A stretch of DNA of 12,473 bases from Actinomycetota bacterium (lineage in GTDB: Bacteria > Actinomycetota > Actinomycetes > S36-B12). Position numbers and translations under genes: made by a program. This document shows, in pieces, positions 4,926 to 12,473 of the stretch (the stretch's first letter is position 1; every line of letters begins with the position of its first letter). Under the pieces are notes generated by a model. That model worked only from the letters and a program-made list of their open reading frames with translations. It searched no databases and had not been told where the DNA came from. The stretch is taken from positions 1-12,473 of the forward strand of contig JAQCBM010000026.1 of assembly GCA_027729865.1 (NCBI GenBank), given 5' to 3'.

Positions 4926-5156
4926 ATGACAACCGGCGGTCAGAGCGATTGGTTCGTCCCAACCCGCACGGAGATGCAACTCGCGTACGACAACGCAACC
5001 GTCATCGATCTTGCTGTTGGTGCAGGGTTGCCCTATCGGACTTCAACTCAAGGTATGCCTGGCACAGCCGCACTTTTGCGGACCGACATCAACTATGGGA
5101 ACACCAGTTACGGAACTGCCAGCTCAAACTACGTGCTCCCGATGCGCAGTTTCTGA
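4926..5156 (+). CDS. Truncated DUF1566/Lcl-like C-terminal fragment
   Basis: A 76-residue frame opening with TTGGQSDWFVPTRTEMQLAY, which matches the GGYSDWYLPS-x-x-EL motif of DUF1566/Lcl C-terminal domains, and ending SSNYVLPMRSF, like their terminal YVRPVRAF. Such domains normally end larger secreted proteins. The frame stays open upstream through 4866 into the IS right end, and the ATG at 4926 has no clear ribosome binding site, so the N-terminal part was probably removed by the IS insertion and an associated deletion. I consider it a gene stump and do not expect a functional product. Confidence 0.5.
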   Translation: MTTGGQSDWFVPTRTEMQLAYDNATVIDLAVGAGLPYRTSTQGMPGTAALLRTDINYGNTSYGTASSNYVLPMRSF

Positions 5157-5274
5157 CGGCCGATAGGGCGAATGGTCGCAGGGCCACGGTAAGATAACTC
5201 CCGGCGTCGGTCGCCTTCATCCCACGCTCAGGATTCGAACTACGGTCCGCGGCTAACTCCTGTTGAACTGGGTG

Positions 5275-5319
5275 CACCGTGATTTCACGGTGGTGAGTCC
5301 AGTGCGGGCAAACTAGTCT
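5275..5319 (+). promoter_or_regulatory. Operator and -10 of the export operon
   Basis: CACCGTGATTTCACGGTG at 5275-5292 has 7-bp arms. TAGTCT follows at 5314-5319, 30.5 bases from the palindrome centre, and GTG at 5326 begins 12 bases after the hexamer start. There is no Shine-Dalgarno sequence. The spacing equals that of the precursor promoter at 1503-1546 to the base. The inferred transcript is leaderless with the operator centred at -42.5 from the GTG. Confidence 0.68.
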
Positions 5320-5325
5320 CGCTCC

Positions 5326-6132
5326 GTGGCCGAATCCGAGAATCCCTCTGATTCCACCTCACCGATCCAAAGACTCGACGAGGTGGCCATCTTCGGCCGT
5401 CCACGGATGTGGATTGCCCTCATAGGAGCCCTAGCACTCATCGGCGGTTTCCTCGTGTGGGGTGTGCTAGCGAGACCCCCGGTGATGATGAGTGCGTCCG
5501 GGGTTATCTCGACTACGGGCGGTCCACTGGAGGTGGGGGCTGCACTCGACGGTGCCGTGAAATCGGTGTACGTCTCCGTGGGCACGAACGTCGAGGCCGG
5601 TAACGCGCTCGCCGTTTTGATCGATGAATCCGGTCGAGAGGTGCGAATCAACACTCCCGTTCCCGGGACCGTCATCGAAGTAGCCACCCAAGAGGGGGAC
5701 TTCATTCGCTCCGGCACGGGAATCGCGACTATCCAGCGACTCGATGAAGATTTGCTCGCTCTTGCCCTCGTTCCAGCATCCGCGATTTCAGGCATCGTCG
5801 TAGGGGACGAGGCCTTGATCTCACCAAACGCCATTCCCTCCGGGCAGTACGGGTATCTCAAGGGTGTTGTCACATCGGTTGCATCAACACCCATGAGCGT
5901 CGCGCGACTAGAACAACTCGTGATGAGTGTTGCTGGCTACCCAACAATCGATTCGATAACCGAGCCTCTCATCGAGGTGCAGATTGAGTTCTCGAGGAAC
6001 GAAGCAAACGCCTCCAACTTGTCGTGGACCATCGGAGAGGGGCCGCCCTTCACACTCGTGGCCGGAACTCCTTGGCAAGGGCACATCGTCATTGGGAACC
6101 AAGCCCCATTGGTCACGCTTTTCGGTTCATGA
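5326..6132 (+). CDS. HlyD-like membrane adaptor, NHLM-type secretion protein
   Basis: A 268-residue protein with a GTG start, chosen because it fits the leaderless promoter and precedes a full domain. Residues about 29-49 form one transmembrane helix after a short cytoplasmic tail. Residues about 55-145 form a biotinyl-lipoyl-like sandwich (ASGVISTTGGPLEVGAALDG, VGTNVEAGNALAVL, VPGTVIEVATQEGDFIRSG). A beta-barrel portion continues to the C terminus. There is no long coiled-coil hairpin, as expected for the short adaptors of NHLM bacteriocin export systems. It should bridge the ABC exporters to the outside. Its TGA overlaps the ATG of the next gene (ATGA), so translation is coupled. Regulation is by the operator just upstream. 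Confidence 0.82.
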   Translation: MAESENPSDSTSPIQRLDEVAIFGRPRMWIALIGALALIGGFLVWGVLARPPVMMSASGVISTTGGPLEVGAALDGAVKSVYVSVGTNVEAGNALAVLIDESGREVRINTPVPGTVIEVATQEGDFIRSGTGIATIQRLDEDLLALALVPASAISGIVVGDEALISPNAIPSGQYGYLKGVVTSVASTPMSVARLEQLVMSVAGYPTIDSITEPLIEVQIEFSRNEANASNLSWTIGEGPPFTLVAGTPWQGHIVIGNQAPLVTLFGS

Positions 6133-8474
6133 TGAAAACACCAATCTTTCTTGCACAAGCATCCACAGAGATGGGCTCCACGTGCCTGCGAATGGTGATG
6201 GCTGCCCACGGTAAACATGAGAGCCCCGAAACAATCCGCTACGCGAGCGGTGTCGGTCGAAGCGGCGTCGATCTAGACGGCCTCGGGTTGGCCGCTGGCA
6301 CGTTTGGCTTCGACGTCACCCGCATCGACGTGCTCCACTTGATGGCAGACGATTCAGCTTCAACCAACAAGTACTTGCCGGCAATCGCTGAGTGGTCTGG
6401 TCGGCACGCGGTCGTGTTGGAGGGCCGGTCCGGAGATTCGTGGAACGTCATCGACCCAATCGTGGGTCGCAGAAGCATCTCGCTGGTGGAAGCCCAGACC
6501 GGCTTGACCGGTCCAGCCCTGAGTTTGACGCCCAATGCTTCCTTCCAGCCCACGACCCGACCTCCGGGGATTCTTCGCACTCTGCTGCAACGTCATACGG
6601 CCAGCCGGGTCGGCTTGGCATTCGTAGTCCTTTCCGGGCTTGCACTCGTGGTGCCTGGAATCCTGACACCAGGTCTGATCAGGCTCTTCGTTGACGGATA
6701 CCTCGAGACCGGGGACCGAGACGGAGCCATCATCATCATTGGCGGACTCGCGATTGCCTTGGGGCTATCCATCGCGCTGACCACGCTCCAGCTGATGGGC
6801 CTTCGCAGATTAATGACTATCACCGTGACGAGCGCGAGCGCGCGTTTTCTTTGGCACCTCCTTCGGATGCCGGCATGGTTTGTCAGTCAACGTGATCCCA
6901 CGAACCTTGCCTACCGCGTCTCGTTAACCGAAGCCATTGCCCTGGTGATGTCTGGGCCGTTCGCGAGCGCAGTGCTTGCCCAACTGACCAGTCTCTTCTT
7001 CTTGGTGGTCATGTTCATTTTGTCTCCGCTTCTAGCAGTCGTTGCGCTCGGTGGTTATCTACTGCTCCTGGTACTGATGTTCCGGGTGGTTCCCCTGCGC
7101 CTTGAGGTCCGGCAGCGTCAGGCTCGCGAGGGCGCTGTCACCATGACCGAACTCGGAATCTGCCTACGCGTTCTCGAAACCTTGAAGGCAACCGGAAGCG
7201 AAAACGTGGCGTTCGATCGGATCTACTCTTCACTCGGAAGACGAATAACCCTGGGTAACACCCGCTTGTGGGGATACCTGGGCATGATGCCCAGCTTCAT
7301 GATCTTGTTGATCCAAACGATGGTTCTCGGCGCGGGGGCCTTGATGTCAATCCAGGGTTCACTCACCTTGGGCACCTTCGCAGCGTTCTCAGTCCTCCTT
7401 GCCGGGTTCGTGGCCCCAATCGCGATCCTGATTCCCAGCCTGGATGCCTTCTTCAACCTTCGCGGTGCCCTCGAGCAGGCGGACGATGTGCTCGAGCAGC
7501 ACGTAGATGAACGTCTCACGGACCCTTACGTTGACGAGCTCGTAGCGCGCCTTCCGGTCCTTAACTCAACGGAAGTTGAGGGCAACAGCGAGCACGAGTC
7601 CATCTCGAACTCAGGCGGCACAGATTCACGATCCGCCAGCACAGAAGAAGTGCAGGGCGAGCTCAGTAGTGCTGATCCGAACATGGACGAGGTGGACGCA
7701 CTGCTGGCAGTCGCACGATCCGGTCGAAGGCAACGAATCGGCCTGGCGATCGATCCATGGGCTGCGAGCTTGAAGATATCGGATCTCGCTTTCGGCTACA
7801 CAAGCAGCCAGCCGCCCCTATTCACGAATGTCACCATCACAATTCCCGCTGGCCGAGTCGTGGCAGTCGTGGGTAAGAGTGGAAGCGGAAAGACCTCGAT
7901 CGGTCGTTTGATCGCCGGCCTTTACACACCGTGGTCAGGCGTCATAGCTATCGACGAAAAACCTTTCAACGACCACACTCGAGATTCACTAGCTCAAGAC
8001 ATTGGCTTCGTTGATCAAGAGTCGGTCATATTCCAAGCCACCATCCGAGACAACATCACAATGTTCGATCCTGGTATTTCCGATCGCGATGTCATCGCTG
8101 CAGCCAAGGCAGCCCAGGTGCACGACGACATCATCGCCAGACCCGGCGGCTACGACTCACTCCTTTGGGAAGACGGCCGTGACTTATCGGGCGGTCAACG
8201 TCAACGGATCGGCATTGCTCGGGCATTGGTTCGCAAGCCTCGGCTATTGGTCCTCGATGAGGCCACCAGTGCGCTTGACGCGCGGACAGAGTCCGCTGTC
8301 ATGTCACACATTCGTTCCATCGGATGCACAACGTTGCTGGTCGCGCACCGGCTCTCAACTGTTCGTGACGCCGACGAGATCGTTGTGTTGCATGGAGGTG
8401 GCATCCACGAACGTGGGCGGCACGCGGAGTTGGCTCTCGCAGACGGTCTTTACCGGGAGCTGATGGACGCATGA
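6129..8474 (+). CDS. ABC exporter with degenerate C39-like peptidase domain
   Basis: A 781-residue protein starting at ATG 6129, which overlaps the preceding TGA; the in-frame extension upstream lies inside the adaptor gene. Residues about 7-125 align with the C39 peptidase of double-glycine exporters: Q10, then STEMGSTCLRMVMAAHG, His93 in GRHAVVL, and Asp109 in VIDP. The position of the catalytic Cys (the E-C-G of the family) is Met15; Cys19 corresponds to the non-catalytic downstream Cys. Six transmembrane helices span about 155-460. A long, polar, acidic linker (about 475-545) precedes the nucleotide-binding domain: Walker A GKSGSGKTS from 582, signature LSGGQ from 686, Walker B LLVLDE 706-711, H-loop His740. 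It is the first ABC protein of an NHLM-type pair and should export the peptides of this locus. With Met15 it should bind leaders but not cleave them (inference). Confidence 0.85.
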   Translation: MMKTPIFLAQASTEMGSTCLRMVMAAHGKHESPETIRYASGVGRSGVDLDGLGLAAGTFGFDVTRIDVLHLMADDSASTNKYLPAIAEWSGRHAVVLEGRSGDSWNVIDPIVGRRSISLVEAQTGLTGPALSLTPNASFQPTTRPPGILRTLLQRHTASRVGLAFVVLSGLALVVPGILTPGLIRLFVDGYLETGDRDGAIIIIGGLAIALGLSIALTTLQLMGLRRLMTITVTSASARFLWHLLRMPAWFVSQRDPTNLAYRVSLTEAIALVMSGPFASAVLAQLTSLFFLVVMFILSPLLAVVALGGYLLLLVLMFRVVPLRLEVRQRQAREGAVTMTELGICLRVLETLKATGSENVAFDRIYSSLGRRITLGNTRLWGYLGMMPSFMILLIQTMVLGAGALMSIQGSLTLGTFAAFSVLLAGFVAPIAILIPSLDAFFNLRGALEQADDVLEQHVDERLTDPYVDELVARLPVLNSTEVEGNSEHESISNSGGTDSRSASTEEVQGELSSADPNMDEVDALLAVARSGRRQRIGLAIDPWAASLKISDLAFGYTSSQPPLFTNVTITIPAGRVVAVVGKSGSGKTSIGRLIAGLYTPWSGVIAIDEKPFNDHTRDSLAQDIGFVDQESVIFQATIRDNITMFDPGISDRDVIAAAKAAQVHDDIIARPGGYDSLLWEDGRDLSGGQRQRIGIARALVRKPRLLVLDEATSALDARTESAVMSHIRSIGCTTLLVAHRLSTVRDADEIVVLHGGGIHERGRHAELALADGLYRELMDA

Positions 8475-10642
8475 GAGAGAACACGGAAACCTCAAACGCT
8501 CACATGCGCCAAAGGTACGAAGCCGAGCTTGCCGCCGCTTATTTGGAACGACCCTTGAATCCGGGCGCAAAGCTCCCAGAGCAGCCGCCCGCACCCGGTC
8601 GCGTCTTTGAAGTCGTGGCTCGGCTATCGCGCACATACGGCTTCCGTTACCGCCCGGTGAGCGTGAATGAGGACTCCCCCGCCCTCACTCAGGTAGTGCA
8701 AGCCCTCGAAGCATCCCAAGTGCGCTCACGACGAGTTCAACTCGCGGACAGTTGGTGGGAGAGGAATCAACCGCCCCTGGTCGTCCAGAGCGAACGAGGT
8801 CTAGAGCTGGTGCTCCCAGGACCTTTCTTGGCGCCTTACCTGCACCGAAAAGACTCCGATCCCATCAAGGTCGACGCATCCATCGCCGGGACGCTATCTC
8901 GTGAAGCGCTGGAAGTGATACGCCCACTGAGCCCTGGACCACTTCGCATACGCGATCTCATTCGACTTTCGCTGGGAGGCCTGAGACGGGATCTGATCAT
9001 CGCCGTCGCGTCCTCCGTAGTGGTCGGCATGGTTAGTTTGGCCATACCTATCGCCACGGAGTTGATCTTCAGCGAGGTAGTACCAACCGGAGATTCGCGG
9101 CGACTCGGATTCATCATCGGCGCACTGCTTCTTCTGACACTTGCCGTGGGTGCTTTCACCTACACGCGTGTGTACGAATTTGTTCGAGTAGAAGATGCGA
9201 CGGAAATGGCAACGAGCGGAGCCGTCATCGACCGGCTACTTCGACTGCCAGCACACGAGCTCGCTAGCTGGCCGTCTACACGACTGGCCTCCCGAGTCCG
9301 CATTTGGACAGCGCTGCAGCAAGCTTTCAACCATGTCAACCTAGGCTTGATCAGCCTCATCGTGGTTATCCTCAATGGCGCACTGATGTGGTGGTTCATT
9401 CCGAGCCTGGGTGTCGTGGCGGTCATGTTGGGAATTCTGCTGCTGGGTGCGTCCTGGTTGATCATCCGCCGAGACAACGCCTTGTGGCACGAAGAGTTGG
9501 ACGCTAACTCGAGGGCTGATATTGAAACAACCGACATTCTCCGGGGCTGGATCCCTATCCGTGTCTCCAACGGTGAGGTGCCCGCGCTGGCTCGGTGGGC
9601 GAAGGCGTACTCCAAGTATCGGGCTTCGTTCAATGCCCGGTGGACGCGGCAGTTCGTGGTGGAGATTCTTGTCGTCGCCATCCTTGGCGCGACTACTTTT
9701 CTTTTCGTCGTTATTGCCTATGAACTCCCCGCGGGATCCATTTCTGGATCCTCATTCGTTGCGTTCTTATCTGCCTTCGGTCAGTTCAGCGTCGGTCTGG
9801 TCGGCCTCATCGTCACGATGCGCGCATTTGAAGCCGTGCGACCACCGGTCGAGCGACTCGCAGCCGCACTCGGTTCCGAGACCGAGGAATCTGAGCGTTC
9901 TGAGGATCCCGGGATGCTCTCGGGCGCACTGGAAATTCGGCGGGCTGGATTCCGGTACAGCCCGGACCTTCCCTGGGTGGTAAGCGACGTGAGCTTCAAG
10001 GCAAATCCCGGAGAGTTTGTAGCGATCGTCGGCACGTCAGGCTCGGGAAAATCCACTCTCCTTCGACTCTTGCTCGGCTTCGAGGATCCTCACACCGGCA
10101 TCGTTACCTACGACGATCGAGACCTGACCGCGATCAACCGATCCACTGTTCGCCGGCAATGCGGCGTAGTGCTGCAATCAAGTCTGATTTTGTCTGGGAC
10201 CATTCGCGAGAACATCACCGTAGCTTCGGGCCCACTTCCTGATTCGCGGGTATGGGAGCTGCTTCACCTTGTTCGACTTGATGACACTGTCCGTGCCATG
10301 GCAGGGGGACTGGATACATGGATCGATGAAAACGCCACGATCATTTCCGGTGGTCAACGGCAACGACTGCTCTTGGCTCGGGCATTGGCTCACGATCCTC
10401 GGTATCTATTCCTGGACGAAGCCACAAGCGCTCTCGACAACCTGACGCAAGAAGCGTTGACGCACAGCATAAGTTCACTGGACGTGACTCGAATCGTGAT
10501 CGCCCACAGGCTGTCCACTATCAAGCAGGCCGATCACATTGTTGTCATGGACTCAGGACGAATCGTGGAGCAGGGAACATATCTCGAACTCGCCGAAGCA
10601 AGCGGGCTCTTTTCGGAACTCATCCAACGACAGGAGCTGTGA
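8471..10642 (+). CDS. Second NHLM-type ABC transporter (permease/ATPase)
   Basis: A 723-residue protein whose ATG overlaps the preceding TGA (ATGA). The N-terminal about 160 residues are a cytoplasmic domain with VQLADSWWERNQPPLV and EVIRPLSPGPLRIRDL, characteristic of the second ABC protein of NHLM bacteriocin systems, and without C39 catalytic motifs. A transmembrane domain of about six helices spans about 170-460. The nucleotide-binding domain has Walker A GTSGSGKST from 521, signature ISGGQ 625-629, Walker B YLFLDE 645-650 and H-loop His679. All ATPase residues seem intact. It probably forms a heterodimer with the product of 6129-8474. Stop and next start are separated by one base. Confidence 0.87.
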   Translation: MRENTETSNAHMRQRYEAELAAAYLERPLNPGAKLPEQPPAPGRVFEVVARLSRTYGFRYRPVSVNEDSPALTQVVQALEASQVRSRRVQLADSWWERNQPPLVVQSERGLELVLPGPFLAPYLHRKDSDPIKVDASIAGTLSREALEVIRPLSPGPLRIRDLIRLSLGGLRRDLIIAVASSVVVGMVSLAIPIATELIFSEVVPTGDSRRLGFIIGALLLLTLAVGAFTYTRVYEFVRVEDATEMATSGAVIDRLLRLPAHELASWPSTRLASRVRIWTALQQAFNHVNLGLISLIVVILNGALMWWFIPSLGVVAVMLGILLLGASWLIIRRDNALWHEELDANSRADIETTDILRGWIPIRVSNGEVPALARWAKAYSKYRASFNARWTRQFVVEILVVAILGATTFLFVVIAYELPAGSISGSSFVAFLSAFGQFSVGLVGLIVTMRAFEAVRPPVERLAAALGSETEESERSEDPGMLSGALEIRRAGFRYSPDLPWVVSDVSFKANPGEFVAIVGTSGSGKSTLLRLLLGFEDPHTGIVTYDDRDLTAINRSTVRRQCGVVLQSSLILSGTIRENITVASGPLPDSRVWELLHLVRLDDTVRAMAGGLDTWIDENATIISGGQRQRLLLARALAHDPRYLFLDEATSALDNLTQEALTHSISSLDVTRIVIAHRLSTIKQADHIVVMDSGRIVEQGTYLELAEASGLFSELIQRQEL

Positions 10643-10643
10643 C

Positions 10644-11561
10644 ATGCCCACCGCCTCGATGAGGAATCCCATGCCCACCGCCCTGATTGCTCTGGGCACC
10701 ACCGCCATGCTGGTCATGAGCGCCTGCTCCAGCGACGCCGACCAAGCCACCGAAGAGACTCCCCTGCAGGCCTCATCGGAATCGGCGATTGCGAACTCAC
10801 TTCAGGGCCAACTCCTCACACCTGGCACATTGACCGTGGCAGTTTTCGACGACTCTCCCCCCAGTGCCTATTACACAAACGACGACCGGCTGATCGGCTG
10901 GGAAGTCGAATTGGTGAAAGATCTAGCGAAGCGTCTTGGCTTGGACGTCACATTTGTTGGTGGATCGTTCGGATCCGTTTTGGATGCAGTAGAGACCGGA
11001 GCTGCTGACATCGGCATTGCCAGCATTTTCGATACCCAAGAACGCCAACAACGTGTCGACTTCGTCAACTACTTCGTGGGCGGTACCAGCTGGGCTAGCG
11101 GAACCGGGTCTGATTTCACCCCGATCGATCCATGCGGATCACGGGTTGGTGCAGTGAGTGGAAGTGCCCAGTTCCAGGACTATCTGCCGCGAGCATCCGA
11201 AGAGTGCGTCAGCGGTGGCTCAGAACCGATCACCGCTGTCCCCTACGACTCGTTGACTCCCGCAGTTGCAGACGTCACTACAGGCCGCATCGACGCCATC
11301 GTGGCGGACGATCCTGTTATTGCTCACCTCGCCAACCAGAGTTTTGGTCGGCTATCCGTGGTCGAAACCTACGTGGAAGCCCAGCCATACGGCGTCGCAG
11401 TAGCGAAGGGCAATTCCGGGCTCTCCGAGGCACTGCAGTCTGCGTTGGAGACCTTAGGCAGGGACGGAACGTATACCGACCTCCTTGGTCGATGGGGACT
11501 CGAGGCAGGTGCAGTTGAGGAGTTCACCGTCAATGTGACCAATGCCCCCGAAACGGAGTAG
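10644..11561 (+). CDS. Family 3 solute-binding lipoprotein
   Basis: A 305-residue protein starting at ATG 10644, one base after the ABC stop, with AGGAG (10632-10636) seven bases upstream. The same frame is open into the ABC gene but that part is not a signal sequence. The lipobox is V-M-S-A-C with Cys28 as the likely lipidated residue. A linker follows, then a bacterial extracellular solute-binding family 3 domain (about 60-290): GTLTVAVFDDSPPSAY, IGWEVELVKDLAKRLGL, GAADIGIASI, TQERQQRVDF, and GRIDAIVADDPV with the Asp that usually holds the ligand amino group. Two extra Cys flank residues about 165-195. These proteins usually feed polar amino acid importers, but no importer permease is in the operon. 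It may instead capture a peptide or its fragment for sensing, or provide immunity (inference). Confidence 0.85.
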   Translation: MPTASMRNPMPTALIALGTTAMLVMSACSSDADQATEETPLQASSESAIANSLQGQLLTPGTLTVAVFDDSPPSAYYTNDDRLIGWEVELVKDLAKRLGLDVTFVGGSFGSVLDAVETGAADIGIASIFDTQERQQRVDFVNYFVGGTSWASGTGSDFTPIDPCGSRVGAVSGSAQFQDYLPRASEECVSGGSEPITAVPYDSLTPAVADVTTGRIDAIVADDPVIAHLANQSFGRLSVVETYVEAQPYGVAVAKGNSGLSEALQSALETLGRDGTYTDLLGRWGLEAGAVEEFTVNVTNAPETE

Positions 11562-11578
11562 GCACGGCCATGCTGCGT

Positions 11579-11623
11579 ACCGTGTTTTCACGGTGGTCGA
11601 CCGGGGACATCTCTTCCTAACCT
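11579..11623 (+). promoter_or_regulatory. Operator and -10 of the Cache sensor gene
   Basis: ACCGTG-TTTT-CACGGT at 11579-11594 is identical to the operator at 1503-1518. TAACCT at 11618-11623, the same hexamer as at 1541-1546, lies 31.5 bases from its centre. Transcription would begin near 11630, leaving about 70 untranslated bases before the ATG at 11699. No strong hairpin with a T-tract separates it from the export operon, so read-through is also possible. Confidence 0.6.
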
Positions 11624-11698
11624 TGAGCGGTCAGCTGATCTACACTCCTGCCGGGGAGCCCTCGATGGGTCACTAGCCGAAAGAAGCATCCAGCAAAG

Positions 11699-12473
11699 AT
11701 GAGCGCGAAGAACCCTTCTACAGACTCTGAGGCCTCTCCGGTCCTCCGGCGACGTTGGTCGACACTGACCTATCGGTTGGCGATGCTGATCGCCGGACTG
11801 CTGGCTATATCAGCCATCTTGACCACATCGTTCGCCGTGCGGTCAGTTCAAGATGCCCTGTACTCCGAGGTGTCTCGCTCAATGATCAACGTGCACTCCT
11901 CGGTCCAAAGCACGATCGAGCTCGAGTATCAAAGCGTTGAAGATTTCCGGCAAGCAGCATTGGTCACTCGACGTGACGGACTTCGAGATGTCGCCTCCCC
12001 GCTCGTGACGAGTTTGGACCAACTTCGCTCGGCAGCAGATTCACGGGAACTCACCCTTGACCAGGCCCAAGCGAATGGATTGGACCTTCTCAAGTCCGTT
12101 CGATTCGCCAACGAGGACTACTTCTTCACCTACGACCGCTCTATGACTGCTATCGCCCACCCCGATGCGAAGTTCCAGGGCCGAAACCTCATTGACCTTC
12201 AAGATGCGGATGGTAAGTACGTGCTCCGTGAGATCCGCGATGTGGCACTCAATGAAGGAAGCGGCTACGTCGATTACCAGTGGGTCCGGCTGAATGAGAC
12301 GGAGCCCGCACCAAAGATTGGGTACGTCTTCCACTACGAACCATGGGACTGGATCATCGGAACCGGTGTCTATGTGGACGATATCGACCAAGCAGCCACC
12401 GAGCGCCTTGAGACCGTCAAGACCGAATTGTCCAACACGCTCAGTGAGGTGAGCTTCTCCGACTACAGTCTCT
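11699..12473 (+). CDS. Cache-domain membrane sensor, N-terminal part (runs off the window)
   Basis: The frame from ATG 11699 is open for 258 codons to the window end. Residues about 23-46 form a transmembrane helix after a basic tail (RRRWSTLTYRL). Residues about 55-235 form an extracytoplasmic single-Cache (sCache_2) domain: NEDYFFTYD (138-146), the A-H-P stretch with GRNLIDLQDADGKY (161-174), GYVDYQWV (189-196), and WDWIIGTGVYVDDID (216-230), a hallmark of the family. Such domains bind small extracellular ligands. The output module lies outside the window and could be a chemotaxis methyl-accepting, histidine kinase or cyclic nucleotide domain. No strong ribosome binding site is visible, but no alternative in-frame start exists nearby. 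Its operator links it to the peptide and export genes. Confidence 0.82.
   Translation, partial: MSAKNPSTDSEASPVLRRRWSTLTYRLAMLIAGLLAISAILTTSFAVRSVQDALYSEVSRSMINVHSSVQSTIELEYQSVEDFRQAALVTRRDGLRDVASPLVTSLDQLRSAADSRELTLDQAQANGLDLLKSVRFANEDYFFTYDRSMTAIAHPDAKFQGRNLIDLQDADGKYVLREIRDVALNEGSGYVDYQWVRLNETEPAPKIGYVFHYEPWDWIIGTGVYVDDIDQAATERLETVKTELSNTLSEVSFSDYSL

Noticed and set aside
5231..5240. GGATTCGAAC, reverse complement of a tRNA T-loop-like GTTCGAATCC, suggesting a tRNA or attachment-site remnant.
   Set aside because: The flanking bases do not form a T-stem on the minus strand and no anticodon, D-arm or acceptor can be placed, so I treat it as chance.
5160..5320. A minus-strand 62-codon frame (5089-5277) between the DUF1566 stump and the export operon.
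   Set aside because: It overlaps the stump in antisense, has no recognisable motif and no promoter pointing at it.
6024..6128. Upstream in-frame extension of the first ABC gene.
   Set aside because: It overlaps the adaptor gene, and the C39-like domain starts right after the ATGA overlap at 6129.
1..12473. CRISPR arrays, rRNA genes, tRNA genes and riboswitches.
   Set aside because: No regularly spaced short repeats with unique spacers, no rRNA-like tracts, no tRNA cloverleaf and no recognisable riboswitch core were seen on reading both strands.

Overview
The window looks like a GC-rich actinobacterial chromosome segment. The evidence is GTG starts, what look like leaderless promoters (a TANNNT hexamer about 12 bases before a start codon), a glycosyltransferase resembling mycofactocin MftF, and an actinobacterial-type IS3 element. 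Species cannot be named from the sequence alone. I read it as a peptide production, export and sensing locus built around small double-glycine leader peptides, with the usual short genes left out by length-based gene calling.

Layout: 60-1520 is a family 2 glycosyltransferase resembling MftF. 1553-2629 is a peptide nursery: an intact 36-residue precursor, a tandem duplicated and nonsense-killed copy, a 45-residue precursor on the minus strand and a 47-residue precursor on the plus strand. All carry a leader ending in a variant of D-E-E-L-(D/E)-S-x-x-G-G, and each intact core has exactly one Cys near its C terminus. 2932-3558 holds a 32-codon ORF with a strong ribosome binding site, followed by a secreted SnoaL/DUF4440-like protein of lower GC. 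3580-4865 is a degenerate IS3-family element, followed by the C-terminal stump of a DUF1566-like protein. 5326-11561 is a tightly overlapping operon: HlyD-like adaptor, ABC exporter with a C39-like domain, second ABC exporter, and a family 3 solute-binding lipoprotein. The first three match the pattern of NHLM/NHLP-type bacteriocin export systems. 11699 to the window end is the start of a Cache-domain membrane sensor.

The most striking signal is a palindrome, ACCGTG-N4-CACGGT, present in six perfect copies plus one decayed copy. Five of the six perfect copies sit 30.5-31.5 bp (centre to hexamer start) upstream of a TANNNT -10-like hexamer. At two of these sites the hexamer is exactly 12 bases before a start codon, so the palindrome centre falls at -42.5 from that start codon. 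This is the geometry of an activator replacing the -35 element. The sites precede the glycine-rich precursor, its dead copy, the plus-strand precursor, the SnoaL unit, the export operon and the sensor gene, tying them into one putative regulon.

Working model (inference): one regulator, not in this window, switches on peptide precursors, their exporter, a surface binding lipoprotein and a membrane sensor together, possibly with feedback. Two features do not fit a textbook bacteriocin locus. The C39-like domain of the exporter has Met where the catalytic Cys should be, so leader removal is unexplained. No maturation enzyme other than the MftF-like glycosyltransferase is visible.
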